Below, piece by piece: positions 43,512-52,199 of a stretch of DNA of 64,000 bases. The stretch is from an uncultured Gammaproteobacteria bacterium (GTDB lineage Bacteria > Pseudomonadota > Gammaproteobacteria > PS1 > Pseudothioglobaceae). The position numbers were made by a program, and so were the translations under genes. The notes beneath the pieces were generated by a model. The model was not told where the DNA came from, searched no databases, and saw nothing but the letters and a program-made list of their open reading frames with translations. The stretch covers positions 1 through 64,000 of the forward strand of contig CACDVH010000004.1 in the NCBI GenBank assembly GCA_902556205.1, written 5' to 3'. Each line of letters opens with the position of its first letter. Position 1 is the stretch's first letter.

Positions 43512-45356
43512 ATGTTAGGTGCAATTAGAAACAAATCAAAAGGCTGGGTTGCCTATCTTATCGTTGGTTTAATTACAGTTCCTTTTGCCTTATTTGGCAT
43601 CCAGGATTATGCCAGTCGCTCTGCAAACACTTCGATAGCTAAAGTTGATGGAGAGGATATTGATATAAATACTTATTATCAAGAATTAAATTCTCAGCAG
43701 CGTAACCTTCAGCAACAACTTGGCGCAGCTTACACCCAAGAAATTGATAACACCTTAAAGCAAACTTTGCTAGATTCTTTAATTAATGAAAAGCTCATTG
43801 AGAATTATGCTAATTCATTGGACATTGTTACGCTTGATGATGAAGTTAAGTCAGTGATTGAAATGAACCAAGCTTTTTTAGTGGATGGAGTGTTTTCACA
43901 AGATCGTTATACTCAACTTCTAAGGTTGAATAGTTATTCACCTGCCGGATATGAAATTGCTCAATCTAAAGCGCTCAATCGTGAACAAATAAAGAGAAAT
44001 TTGAGTGGTTCAGCCTTTATGTCATCGACTCAAACTGAGCAACTGAATGACCTTGCTGCTCAGCAAAGAGAGGTTTCATATATCGCTTTAAATACTGAAA
44101 ACTATTTGGATCAAGTAAGCGTCTCTCAAAGTCAAATCTCTGACTACTTTAATGATAATAGATCAAGCTTCATTGAAGGCAGAAAAGTCAAAGTAGATTT
44201 TGTTGAGCTGACATTAGACTCTATGGAAGAGCCTGAAAGCCCAACTGGCGATGATTTAAAAAGCCTTTATGATGAAAATGCTGAGCTCTTTACCAATCTA
44301 GAAAAAAGAAGGGCGCAGCATATTCTTCTTAATAATGAAGACTTAGCTAACGATCTTTTAGATCAGATTAATCAGGGTGCAGATTTTGCTGAACTTGCGA
44401 GAGCAAATTCAGAGGATACCTCCTCAAATGAAGAGGGCGGTGATCTTGGCTTTTTTGAAAGAGAGCTAATGGGCGCAGAGTTTGATGAAGCCGCCTTTGC
44501 AATGAATATTGGAGATGTCAGTGAAGTTGTTGCAACAGATTATGGATACTTTCATATCATTAAGCTGACTGATATTGAGCCTGAAACTATGCAATCTTTT
44601 GAAGAGGTTGAAGATCAGCTTGTCTCTCTTTATATTAAAAATGCTAAGGAAAAATTGTTATTTGGAACTCTAGAAGAGTTCATGAATTTGTCCTATGAGG
44701 AGTCACTCGATATGGTTGCAGATCAATTTGGATTAGAGCTTCAAACGAGTGACTATTTTTCTGAGAGAGATACTCAGTACGATCCTAAATTTGTTGCCAA
44801 TGCATTTAGTAGTGCTGTGATTGATGAGGGTGAGAATTCTGAGGTCATGGAAATGAGCCCAGAAAAATTTGTAGTTTTAGCGCTCTCTGATTTACAGTCT
44901 GAGCGAGAGAGAGAACTGAATGAAGTAGAGAGTCAAATTGAGTCTACTTTAAAGTCAGCTGCAGCTAAAGAGGTTATTGATAATATAGCTGAAAATATTG
45001 CCTCAGCTCTATCGAGTGGTGATGAGCAATCCGCTATTCAACTTATTGCTGAGAATAATTTAGAGTGGGTTAGTGAGGGTTGGATCTCAAGGGCAAGTGA
45101 GCTGCCTTTTGGTTTAAGCTCGTTGGCTTTCACTCTTGCTAAGCCTGAAGAGGGCAGACATACTTACAGCGCTGAAAGCGCTAATAGACTAACTTCTTTG
45201 GTGATTGATTTAGCTGGAGTCAGAGTTCCTGAGGGAGATTCAGATACTGGCATCTCAGCGCTTTATTTAAGTCAAGAAAATAACGAAATGTTTATCTCAC
45301 TTATTAAACAATTAAGAGAGAATGCAGAAATAAAAGTTTTTACTGATCTGCTTTAA
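43512..45356 (+). CDS. ppiD: Membrane-anchored periplasmic chaperone PpiD
   Basis: 614 aa. Short cytoplasmic start, one membrane helix (GWVAYLIVGLITVPFALFGIQ, about residues 12-32), a SurA-like N-terminal chaperone region and a parvulin domain near residues 245-355 (RRAQHILLNNEDLA...EEGGDLGFFERELM). The long C-terminal region completes a PpiD architecture. It helps newly exported proteins leave the SecYEG channel. In E. coli it associates with YfgM, also encoded here. hupB commonly precedes ppiD in gammaproteobacteria; here the HU gene is 2.5 kb upstream with the tRNA pair, the DoeB-like gene and ltaE in between. Confidence 0.93.
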   Translation: MLGAIRNKSKGWVAYLIVGLITVPFALFGIQDYASRSANTSIAKVDGEDIDINTYYQELNSQQRNLQQQLGAAYTQEIDNTLKQTLLDSLINEKLIENYANSLDIVTLDDEVKSVIEMNQAFLVDGVFSQDRYTQLLRLNSYSPAGYEIAQSKALNREQIKRNLSGSAFMSSTQTEQLNDLAAQQREVSYIALNTENYLDQVSVSQSQISDYFNDNRSSFIEGRKVKVDFVELTLDSMEEPESPTGDDLKSLYDENAELFTNLEKRRAQHILLNNEDLANDLLDQINQGADFAELARANSEDTSSNEEGGDLGFFERELMGAEFDEAAFAMNIGDVSEVVATDYGYFHIIKLTDIEPETMQSFEEVEDQLVSLYIKNAKEKLLFGTLEEFMNLSYEESLDMVADQFGLELQTSDYFSERDTQYDPKFVANAFSSAVIDEGENSEVMEMSPEKFVVLALSDLQSERERELNEVESQIESTLKSAAAKEVIDNIAENIASALSSGDEQSAIQLIAENNLEWVSEGWISRASELPFGLSSLAFTLAKPEEGRHTYSAESANRLTSLVIDLAGVRVPEGDSDTGISALYLSQENNEMFISLIKQLRENAEIKVFTDLL

Positions 45357-45372
45357 AAAGAATTAAATAATT

Positions 45373-45392
45373 TTTACCCACTGCTGGGTAAA
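45373..45392 (+). terminator. Possible terminator after ppiD
   Basis: TTTACCCA pairs with TGGGTAAA around CTGC (8 bp). The following TTTATTTA is T-rich but interrupted, so termination may be weak. It lies 16 bp after the ppiD stop. The remaining 180 bp up to the next gene hold no ORF or structure that I can name. Confidence 0.6.
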
Positions 45393-45572
45393 TTTATTTA
45401 CAAAGAGGTTCGTATTTTTTCTAGTTTACTAGGCGAAGTGCAAACTTTTTTTTGGCACAAAATAGCCAAAACACTTATCCATCGACGGATTATCAGAGCG
45501 AACATAGTTGTTCATTTTTGTAGGTCTAATTTTGACTGATTGAACTGTGACTAATATTCAAGGAGAATAACT

Positions 45573-46010
45573 ATGAACTCTTATTTTTTAATTACTGCAG
45601 CTTTATTCCCTGCCATGCCATTAATGATGATTAATTTTGGTAATAGATATACAACCTTGGCGGCTCTAATTAGAAAGATACATGATGAGCTTATGGATGC
45701 TGATTGGAAGCAAGAGCAGTCTCAGTCTGCATCCAGATACCTCAAGCAGATTGATATTTTACGAAAACGTCTAAGATTAAATCGTTTTATATCTACACTA
45801 GCTGGATTGGGCTTTATGACAAATCTAACCGCATTATTTATCTCTGTCAATGGAGCAAGTCCATTTCAGTTTGTTATAGTCTTTAGTACTGGGATTATTT
45901 TGTTTGGCTTAGCAATCGGTTTGTTTATTTTTGAAATACAGCTTGCTACAAAGGCATTAGACACACACATTGAAGATCTTGAAGAAATAAAATTACTTCA
46001 AAGTAATTAG
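45573..46010 (+). CDS. DUF2721 membrane protein
   Basis: 145 aa. Three hydrophobic segments: an N-terminal one (ITAALFPAMPLMMINFGNRYTTLAALIR), then after a charged amphipathic stretch (EQSQSASRYLKQIDILRKRLRLNR) two more near residues 72-120. The RxxxLAxLIRxxH-like pattern and arginine-rich helix match the DUF2721 family, which has no known function. AAGGAG stands eight bases before the ATG. It stands alone, with no co-directional neighbour close by. Confidence 0.8.
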   Translation: MNSYFLITAALFPAMPLMMINFGNRYTTLAALIRKIHDELMDADWKQEQSQSASRYLKQIDILRKRLRLNRFISTLAGLGFMTNLTALFISVNGASPFQFVIVFSTGIILFGLAIGLFIFEIQLATKALDTHIEDLEEIKLLQSN

Positions 46011-46059
46011 ATTAAATCTAGAAAATTAAAGAGTTAGTGTAAGTAAGGCTATTTTAAGA

Positions 46060-46473
46060 TTAGTCTCTCGGCTTGACCATGCTCTTTATTTCAAGAACAT
46101 TGTAGTTAGGATCCTCAACAAAAAATGTCTCTTGCTGGTAATCCGAGTCCTCAAACCTAATGTAAGGCTCATCTACAAAGCCTACAGTTGAGGCAACACT
46201 TGACTTAACTCTTTGATACTCATCTATCGGTAAATGTATCCCCAGGTGAGGAACAATCACATCACCCATATCAACGCTATGCCTGTGCCTTTCAAGACTA
46301 TCACTTTCTCGAGGTTTTGATTGATGAAGGGTAAGCTCATTTCCCCAAAAATCAACATCTTGCCACTTGCCTTCCTCAGCCATATCAAGCTCACAGCCTA
46401 ATACATCCGTATAAAATTTAATTGTTTTGCTTAGTTCTCCAGCCTCAATAGCTAAATGAAATCGATTGCTCAT
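46060..46473 (-). CDS. VOC-superfamily (glyoxalase/dioxygenase-like) protein
   Basis: 137 aa, two betaalphabetabetabeta modules of the vicinal-oxygen-chelate fold: FHLAIEAGELSKTIKFYTDVLGCEL at the start, and IVPHLGIHL plus FFVEDPNYNVLEIKSM in the second half. His6, the His of HLGIHL and the Glu of LEIKS are likely metal ligands. The FYTDVLGC start resembles glyoxalase/bleomycin-resistance-type enzymes, but the reaction cannot be assigned. It is a single gene on the minus strand between DUF2721 and fabI. Confidence 0.82.
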   Translation of the reverse strand: MSNRFHLAIEAGELSKTIKFYTDVLGCELDMAEEGKWQDVDFWGNELTLHQSKPRESDSLERHRHSVDMGDVIVPHLGIHLPIDEYQRVKSSVASTVGFVDEPYIRFEDSDYQQETFFVEDPNYNVLEIKSMVKPRD

Positions 46474-46565
46474 ATTTACCTCTAAAATAGAAAATAATCT
46501 CTAAAATCAGATGATAAGTATACTAATAATCTTCAATTTATCAATATAAAAGAATTATTTTTTTT

Positions 46566-47351
46566 CTAAAGATCAGGGCCTTTTTCATAAAAGTTATATC
46601 CTGCATCGACATACGTGACTTCGCCAGTCACTCCTGATGCCAAATCAGAGCATAAAAAGGCAGCGACATTGCCGACTTCTTCAATGCTGACATTGCGCTT
46701 CAGTGCAGAGCTTTCTGCAGCATGATCGAGTAGTTTTCCAAAGCCTTTAATGCCGCTTGCAGCTAGAGTTTTAATAGCACCTGCTGATACAGCATTCACA
46801 CGAATCCCTTTTTCAGAACCCATAGCCGCCGCCATATAGCGAACATTAGCCTCAAGCGAGGCCTTAGCAATACCCATGACGTTGTAATTAGGGATTGCTC
46901 TCAGTGCACCAAGGTAGCTTAGCGTTAATAACGCACCATTTTCATTGAGCATTGGCATCGCTGCTTGTGCAAGCGCGGTAAAACTGTAAGAGCTAATTTC
47001 ATGAGCCTTCAAGAAGCCTTCACGCGTTGTTACCTCAAGATAATTGCCATCTAGTTCTGATCTTTCTGCAAAGGCAACCGAGTGAATCAATATGTCAAAG
47101 CTGTCCCAAGATTTTTTCAGCTCAGCAAAGGTTTCCTGAATTTGTTCATCACTCGATACGTCACACGGAATGACAATAGACGAGTTACAAATCTCAGCGC
47201 ATTTTTCAACACGACCCTTAAGTTTTTCAGTTTGATAGGTAAAGGCAACCTCGCAACCATTTGCTGCCATGGATTCAGCTATCCCCCAAGCAATTGAGCG
47301 ATTTGATGCAACGCCAACAATGAGTGCTTTTTTACCCGTTAAAAAACCCAT
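46566..47351 (-). CDS. fabI: Enoyl-[acyl-carrier-protein] reductase (NADH)
   Basis: Last reductive step of each fatty-acid elongation cycle. 261 aa. The SDR cofactor loop has the FabI form [13 protein letters not shown]. Catalytic residues sit at the E. coli positions: Tyr146 (SYLGAL), Tyr156 and Lys163 (NYNVMGIAK). A strong GGAGG precedes the ATG on the minus strand. It is a single gene, divergent from lspA. Confidence 0.97.
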   Translation of the reverse strand: MGFLTGKKALIVGVASNRSIAWGIAESMAANGCEVAFTYQTEKLKGRVEKCAEICNSSIVIPCDVSSDEQIQETFAELKKSWDSFDILIHSVAFAERSELDGNYLEVTTREGFLKAHEISSYSFTALAQAAMPMLNENGALLTLSYLGALRAIPNYNVMGIAKASLEANVRYMAAAMGSEKGIRVNAVSAGAIKTLAASGIKGFGKLLDHAAESSALKRNVSIEEVGNVAAFLCSDLASGVTGEVTYVDAGYNFYEKGPDL

Positions 47352-47494
47352 GAAACCTCCACAATATTTATAATAGAATCAGAGATTAATTATAAACACA
47401 TTGACTCAATAGTTGCTCTTTACTTAGCATTTGAGCCTAAGTCGTTGAATGTTAATCTAAAGCACTAAATTTAAACTATTGAATCGAATTATCT

Positions 47495-47959
47495 ATGAAG
47501 CATAAAGGTTACTTCCTGTTATTTATAGTTTTGGTTTTATCAGACCAATTCACTAAGCAAATCTTTATGAAGTCCTTTGAACTGGGCCAGTCAATGGTTA
47601 TAAATCCATATCTAAGTTGGACCTATCTTCATAACACAGGTGCAGCCTTCAGTATTTTGTCTGATAGCGGGTTGATTGGAAAATATTTTCTCTTAGGGGT
47701 ATCAATTTTGGTTTCGCTTTGGCTTATCTCGTGGGCTCAGAAAACACCAGCAATCTATAAGCAGAAATTATTTGGACAGTTTTTTCTACTCTCTGGCGCA
47801 GTTGGAAATTTAATTGATAGAGCGCTATACGGATACGTCATTGATTTTATTGATCTGCATGTGAATAGTTTCTATTGGCCTGTCTTCAATTTGGCCGATA
47901 GTTTTATTTTTATCGGTGTTGCTCTTATTATATTTGAGAGAAAATCATCGACTCAATAG
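47495..47959 (+). CDS. lspA: Lipoprotein signal peptidase (SPase II)
   Basis: Inner-membrane aspartic protease that removes signal peptides from lipidated prolipoproteins. 154 aa with four helices. Catalytic Asp residues are in NLIDRALYGYVIDFIDLHV (Asp117) and FNLADSFIFIG (Asp135). LHNTGAAFSIL is the conserved second box. The usual neighbours ileS and ispH are absent. Confidence 0.96.
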   Translation: MKHKGYFLLFIVLVLSDQFTKQIFMKSFELGQSMVINPYLSWTYLHNTGAAFSILSDSGLIGKYFLLGVSILVSLWLISWAQKTPAIYKQKLFGQFFLLSGAVGNLIDRALYGYVIDFIDLHVNSFYWPVFNLADSFIFIGVALIIFERKSSTQ

Positions 47960-48018
47960 AATTCGAGTGGTTTTATGAAAGTCCATAAATGGTAGAATAT
48001 TGATTAAACGATTGAACG

Positions 48019-48588
48019 ATGAAATTGATGAGAAAAACTCTACTATTACCTCTAATGTTATTGCTCAGTATTTCAGTAAATGCTGAACTTCATAAGATGT
48101 CTGATTCTGGAGAAACTCTTCCTTTAGAGAGTGAGAGCTGGTCATGCGTATTGGATGACGAAACATCACTCGTATGGGAGGTTAAAAGTGAAAAGAAAGG
48201 TATTCAGTATGCATTGAATACTTACACCTGGTTTGATGGTGAAAGCGGAAGGGATAACGGAACCTTCACTAAAAACTGTTACTGGGGAAAGAACTGTAAT
48301 ACCGAGTCATTCATCAAAGATATAAATAAGGCAGAGCTTTGTGGCTATTCAGATTGGAGATTACCAACAAGGGACGAGCTTAACTCAATTGTTGACTATT
48401 ACGGCGAGAGTGATTTACTGATTGATGCAGATTTTTTCCCAAATACCCAGATGGACAGCTACTGGACCTCAGTGTCTGTTAAGTCTAATCCTAAAATGGC
48501 TTTTGAGACCCCATTCTTTTATGGTGGATCAATGGCTCGTGACAAGACTATTGACACATTTGTAAGACTTGTAAGAAGTGCTGACTAG
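48019..48588 (+). CDS. Secreted DUF1566 (Lcl C-terminal-like) protein
   Basis: 189 aa. N-terminal Sec signal (MRKTLLLPLMLLLSISVNAE, cut after VNA). The mature part is one DUF1566 domain: LVWEVKSEKKGIQYALNTYTW, ELCGYSDWRLPTRDELNSIVDY, and a late SYWTSVSVKS...ARDKTIDTFVRLVRS. Four to five cysteines may form disulfides. These domains occur in secreted or surface proteins of many marine bacteria; function is unknown. The recJ GTG start lies 11 bp inside its end. Confidence 0.82.
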   Translation: MKLMRKTLLLPLMLLLSISVNAELHKMSDSGETLPLESESWSCVLDDETSLVWEVKSEKKGIQYALNTYTWFDGESGRDNGTFTKNCYWGKNCNTESFIKDINKAELCGYSDWRLPTRDELNSIVDYYGESDLLIDADFFPNTQMDSYWTSVSVKSNPKMAFETPFFYGGSMARDKTIDTFVRLVRSAD

Positions 48589-50272
48589 AGAGATAGATCA
48601 ATCACTGTATGAGTCTTATTCTGACGATATACCTCTTTTTCTGAAAAGAATCTACGCTGCAAGAGGGGTTTCTGAGTCTCAGCTCTCGATGGCCCTTCCA
48701 GGACTCCTCAAACCGAACTTTGATCAGCTCAATATTGCTCTCGAGCTTCTTGAACAATGCCTTATAGGAGATAAGCATATCCTGATTGTTGGAGACTTTG
48801 ATGCTGACGGAGCAACCGCAAGCGCTGTAGCCATTAAAGCGCTAAGAATCATGGGCGCAAAACACGTTGATTTTTTAGTTCCAAATCGTTTCAAGCATGG
48901 CTATGGCCTGAGTCCTGAAATTGTAAAAGAAGCAAAGGAGGAGAAAGAGCCAGACCTCATTATTACAGTTGATAATGGCATTTCGAGTAATGAAGGTACT
49001 GAACTTGCAAGATCGCTTGATATTGATGTGATAATCACAGATCACCATCTTCCGCCAAATAAGCTCCCAAACGCTAACGCAATTATTAACCCTAATCTAA
49101 GAGGCTGTGATTTTCCATCTAAGAATTTAGCAGGGGTTGGTGTTAGTTTTTATTTGTTCTCATCTCTTAAGACTCATCTAACAAAGCAGGGTTACTTTGA
49201 GAAAAATAACATTCAAAACCCTGATCTACGTGTACTTCTGGATCTTGTGGCACTTGGAACGGTTGCAGACGTTGTAAAACTCGATCAGAATAATAGAATT
49301 CTTGTCAATGAAGGAATTAAGAGGATTCGGCAAAAGAACTGTTCAAAAGGAATCCTAGCGATTCTTGAGTTGACCAAGCGTCCTATCGAATCATTACAGG
49401 CTTCAGACCTTGGTTTTACAGTGGCGCCTAGAATTAATGCGGCAGGGAGGCTTAGTGATATTTCTCAGGGGATTCGCTGCCTTCTCTCAGAAGATATGAA
49501 TGATGCTAGAAGATATGCTCAAACGCTTGAAGAGTTCAATATCAAAAGGCGCAAAGAGCAAACTAGAATGCAAGATGAGGCGCTCGCTATTGTTGAGAAT
49601 CAAGCCATCGATGAGAGTGAGTTCGCAATCATTCTATACGATGAGTCCTGGCATGAAGGTGTTGTAGGTATTGTTGCTGGAAAGCTTAAAGAAACCTATC
49701 AGTGTCCATCAGCAGTCTTTGCTAAAGCTGACGATGTCCTGAAGGGCTCTATTCGCTCTATTCCTGATGTTCATATTAAAGACCTGCTTGACCTGGTCGA
49801 TCGAGATAATCCAGAACTCATTGTGAAGTTTGGAGGGCATGCGATGGCTGCAGGTCTCACTATTAAACCTCAAAACTTTGAAAAGTTTAAAGATTCGTTT
49901 ACTCAGGCAATAACAAAGCATTTGAAAGGCAAAAAACCCATCATTGAGCTATTAACTGATGGCCAACTTCACTCGTCAGAAATAACATTTAAGAATGCAG
50001 ATCTATTGCGTCAAGCTTCTCCCTGGGGTCAAGGGTTCGAAGAGCCTATCTTTTATGGCGACTTTGAGCTAGTAGAGCAAAGAGTTGTTGGTGAAAAGCA
50101 TCTGAAATGTAATTTAAAACTTCAAGGTACTAATTCAGTTCTAGAGGGAATCGCTTTTTTTCAAGAAAAGCTTAAATCCAAAAATGTTAAAGTAGCATAC
50201 AAATTGAAAGTTAACTCTTTTAGAGGAAATGAAACCTTGCAGCTAATGATTGAGTCAATTGAAAGTTCTTGA
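48578..50272 (+). CDS. recJ: Single-stranded-DNA exonuclease RecJ
   Basis: 5'-3' ssDNA exonuclease for recombination and repair. 564 aa. DHH-family motifs: GDFDADGATASA (motif I-II region), TVDNGISS, ITDHHLPPNKLP (DHH), LDLVALGTVADVV, and DHHA1 motif KFGGHAMAAGLTI. The GTG start overlaps the DUF1566 gene by 11 bp and has only a weak Shine-Dalgarno (AAGAA). It is convergent with the next gene, 9 bp apart. Confidence 0.95.
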   Translation: MLTREIDQSLYESYSDDIPLFLKRIYAARGVSESQLSMALPGLLKPNFDQLNIALELLEQCLIGDKHILIVGDFDADGATASAVAIKALRIMGAKHVDFLVPNRFKHGYGLSPEIVKEAKEEKEPDLIITVDNGISSNEGTELARSLDIDVIITDHHLPPNKLPNANAIINPNLRGCDFPSKNLAGVGVSFYLFSSLKTHLTKQGYFEKNNIQNPDLRVLLDLVALGTVADVVKLDQNNRILVNEGIKRIRQKNCSKGILAILELTKRPIESLQASDLGFTVAPRINAAGRLSDISQGIRCLLSEDMNDARRYAQTLEEFNIKRRKEQTRMQDEALAIVENQAIDESEFAIILYDESWHEGVVGIVAGKLKETYQCPSAVFAKADDVLKGSIRSIPDVHIKDLLDLVDRDNPELIVKFGGHAMAAGLTIKPQNFEKFKDSFTQAITKHLKGKKPIIELLTDGQLHSSEITFKNADLLRQASPWGQGFEEPIFYGDFELVEQRVVGEKHLKCNLKLQGTNSVLEGIAFFQEKLKSKNVKVAYKLKVNSFRGNETLQLMIESIESS

Positions 50273-50281
50273 TGTTGTTGT

Positions 50282-51022
50282 TTAGATTTTTTTGCAGTTT
50301 CTAACATACATTACACCTCCAGCCCAATCCTCGACATCAATAAATAGTTTGGCACTAGTATTGGTTAAATTATTTAAATTGATTGGAGTAGATCTTTTAT
50401 GTTTGGTTAGAATTGGATACATTGGATTTATTGGAACTTCTCCATTATCAACATGAAGATTAAAATATGCCATTTTGCCAACAAAGTGACCATCGCTAGT
50501 CAGTCTTAAATTTACCTGGTCAATTAAATAACTTGGATCTGAAGACAAACCACCCATTCTCCATTTGGCAGTATTTCCAAATTCAACATTTGAGCCTCTA
50601 ATATTAATATTACCTTGAGCAATATTCCATGGCTCTTCTTTACCTTCTTTTATATTTTCATAAACTATCCTCGACATTCGAAAGCGACACTGAAAGTCAT
50701 CCTCGTTTTTGGTCAGTTTATATTCACTAAAATCAAAATCAGTTTTAGAGACAACTAAATTAAGAAGTTCATCTAAGACTTCTGGAGCAAAGCTGACTTC
50801 ATAGATTTTGATTTCTGAATTATTGCTTTCAGATGTAGAATTATTTGATGAGGTATTCTCATTGCCAATAGCATCATTAGAATTACCTTGATTGCAAGTA
50901 AAAATATAGTATGTGCCATCTTCAGAAACAGATTTGATGGGTTCGCTTCCATCTGGACATGAGGATGCATAGCTCATTGAAGACATAATAAGCAACGCAA
51001 TAATAATAGAGATTTTTTTCAT
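50282..51022 (-). CDS. Secreted protein of unknown function
   Basis: 246 aa, not recognised. Sec signal MKKISIIIALLIMSSMSYAS with probable cut after SYA. A small cysteine-bounded module follows (SCPDGSEPIKSVSEDGTYYIFTC), then a low-complexity Asn/Ser linker (about residues 45-72, NENTSSNNSTSESNNSE), then a beta-rich domain with FQCRFRMSRIV and a final MYVRNCKKI. It is convergent with recJ and starts 31 bp downstream of the DUF1501 gene on the same strand, so it may belong to the DUF1800-DUF1501 transcript. Confidence 0.75.
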   Translation of the reverse strand: MKKISIIIALLIMSSMSYASSCPDGSEPIKSVSEDGTYYIFTCNQGNSNDAIGNENTSSNNSTSESNNSEIKIYEVSFAPEVLDELLNLVVSKTDFDFSEYKLTKNEDDFQCRFRMSRIVYENIKEGKEEPWNIAQGNINIRGSNVEFGNTAKWRMGGLSSDPSYLIDQVNLRLTSDGHFVGKMAYFNLHVDNGEVPINPMYPILTKHKRSTPINLNNLTNTSAKLFIDVEDWAGGVMYVRNCKKI

Positions 51023-51053
51023 AATATATTTGGAATGAATTATCTATTGGATA

Positions 51054-52199
51054 CTATGAAAAAATAAAGTCGTAGACTCGAGGTAATTTTGGAGTAAAGA
51101 ATACTTTGTCTGCGATTAAATCGTGATCAAGTCCGAGAGCATTTTCTATACATGCTGCGCATACAGAGCGATAATCTATAGTGGATACAAGATCTCTACT
51201 TTCAAATAGATCTCTCTCTGATAATCCTGGCCATTTTGAAATTACTCTGCTTTTGGTTATTGCACCACCAGCTAGAAGTGCGGCTGAGCCCCAGCCATGA
51301 TCTGTGCCCCATGTTCCATTCTCTTTAACTGTTCTTCCAAATTCAGTCAAGGTCAAGATGATGCTTCTATCCCAAGCATCTCCAAGACCTTCCTTATAGC
51401 CCGCAATAATGTCATCAACGATAGCCAATCTCTCACCATGTCTGCCATATTCATCAGCTCCTTGAGATGCATGAGTATCGAATTGATCAACCTTGATAAC
51501 AGATGATAGTGGTCCATTCTTCATTGCCATCGCTTTGCCTGCGTATTTTGCAAGACTTGCAGGGTCTCTAGGAACCACAGAGTCTTTTTGAGTACTTTTT
51601 TTACTGACTTTATTAAATACCGATGATCCTTCTTTAGCATGAGCATTTGAAATCATATTGATGAGATTAGTTGTTAAACTCCCGGAATTTCTAATACTTG
51701 CAGGAAAAAAATTATCATTTTCATTTGCACCTCTGAGTAAAAGAGGCATATCGAGTGACATTGATCTACCAGGTGTTTTGGCAATATCAAGCGCTCTTCC
51801 TAGCCAACCTGTGGTTTCTGAAAAAGGGCTTAGGCCGCCCCCTTGCATCAGATTTTGACCTTCGAAGTGTGATCTCTTAGTATAAGGAAAATTAGTTGCG
51901 TGAACAACTGAAGCATTATTTTTAGCAAGCAGTCCGCTGAAATATTTGAATGAAGGGTGGAGTCCAAAAAATGAATTTAATTTTAAGTAGTTTTCAGGCG
52001 TTAAACTTTTTCTCATTTTGAATAAGTTTGGATCACCAAATGGAGGAACTGCTGTCAAGCCATCCATCCCACCTTCAAGCATGATGACCGAAATCGTCCC
52101 AGGAGGCTCATCTTTTGTAAAACCTGGAAGCGGAAGCCCAGCTAAAAATAAAGAAGCGCCCGATGCTTGTAAAAATTCTCTTCTAGTTAATTTAGGCAT
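51054..52199 (-). CDS. DUF1501 protein with twin-arginine signal
   Basis: 381 aa. Twin-arginine signal LTRREFLQASGASLFLAGLPLPG, so it is exported folded by Tat. The body belongs to DUF1501, an alkaline-phosphatase-like fold: ISVIMLEGGMDGLTAVPPFGDP near the N-terminus, KVDQFDTHASQGADEYGRHGE, and TLTEFGRTVKENGTWGTDHGWGSAALLAGGAI. These match phosphatase/sulfatase metal-site positions, though no activity is established. It overlaps the DUF1800 gene by 8 bp, and the two families are found side by side in many genomes. Confidence 0.87.
   Translation of the reverse strand: MPKLTRREFLQASGASLFLAGLPLPGFTKDEPPGTISVIMLEGGMDGLTAVPPFGDPNLFKMRKSLTPENYLKLNSFFGLHPSFKYFSGLLAKNNASVVHATNFPYTKRSHFEGQNLMQGGGLSPFSETTGWLGRALDIAKTPGRSMSLDMPLLLRGANENDNFFPASIRNSGSLTTNLINMISNAHAKEGSSVFNKVSKKSTQKDSVVPRDPASLAKYAGKAMAMKNGPLSSVIKVDQFDTHASQGADEYGRHGERLAIVDDIIAGYKEGLGDAWDRSIILTLTEFGRTVKENGTWGTDHGWGSAALLAGGAITKSRVISKWPGLSERDLFESRDLVSTIDYRSVCAACIENALGLDHDLIADKVFFTPKLPRVYDFIFS

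Noticed and set aside
46525-46568. AATAATCTT ... AAGAATTATTTTTTTT as a terminator
   Set aside because: Stem is imperfect and almost purely AT, and its orientation serves no plus-strand gene.
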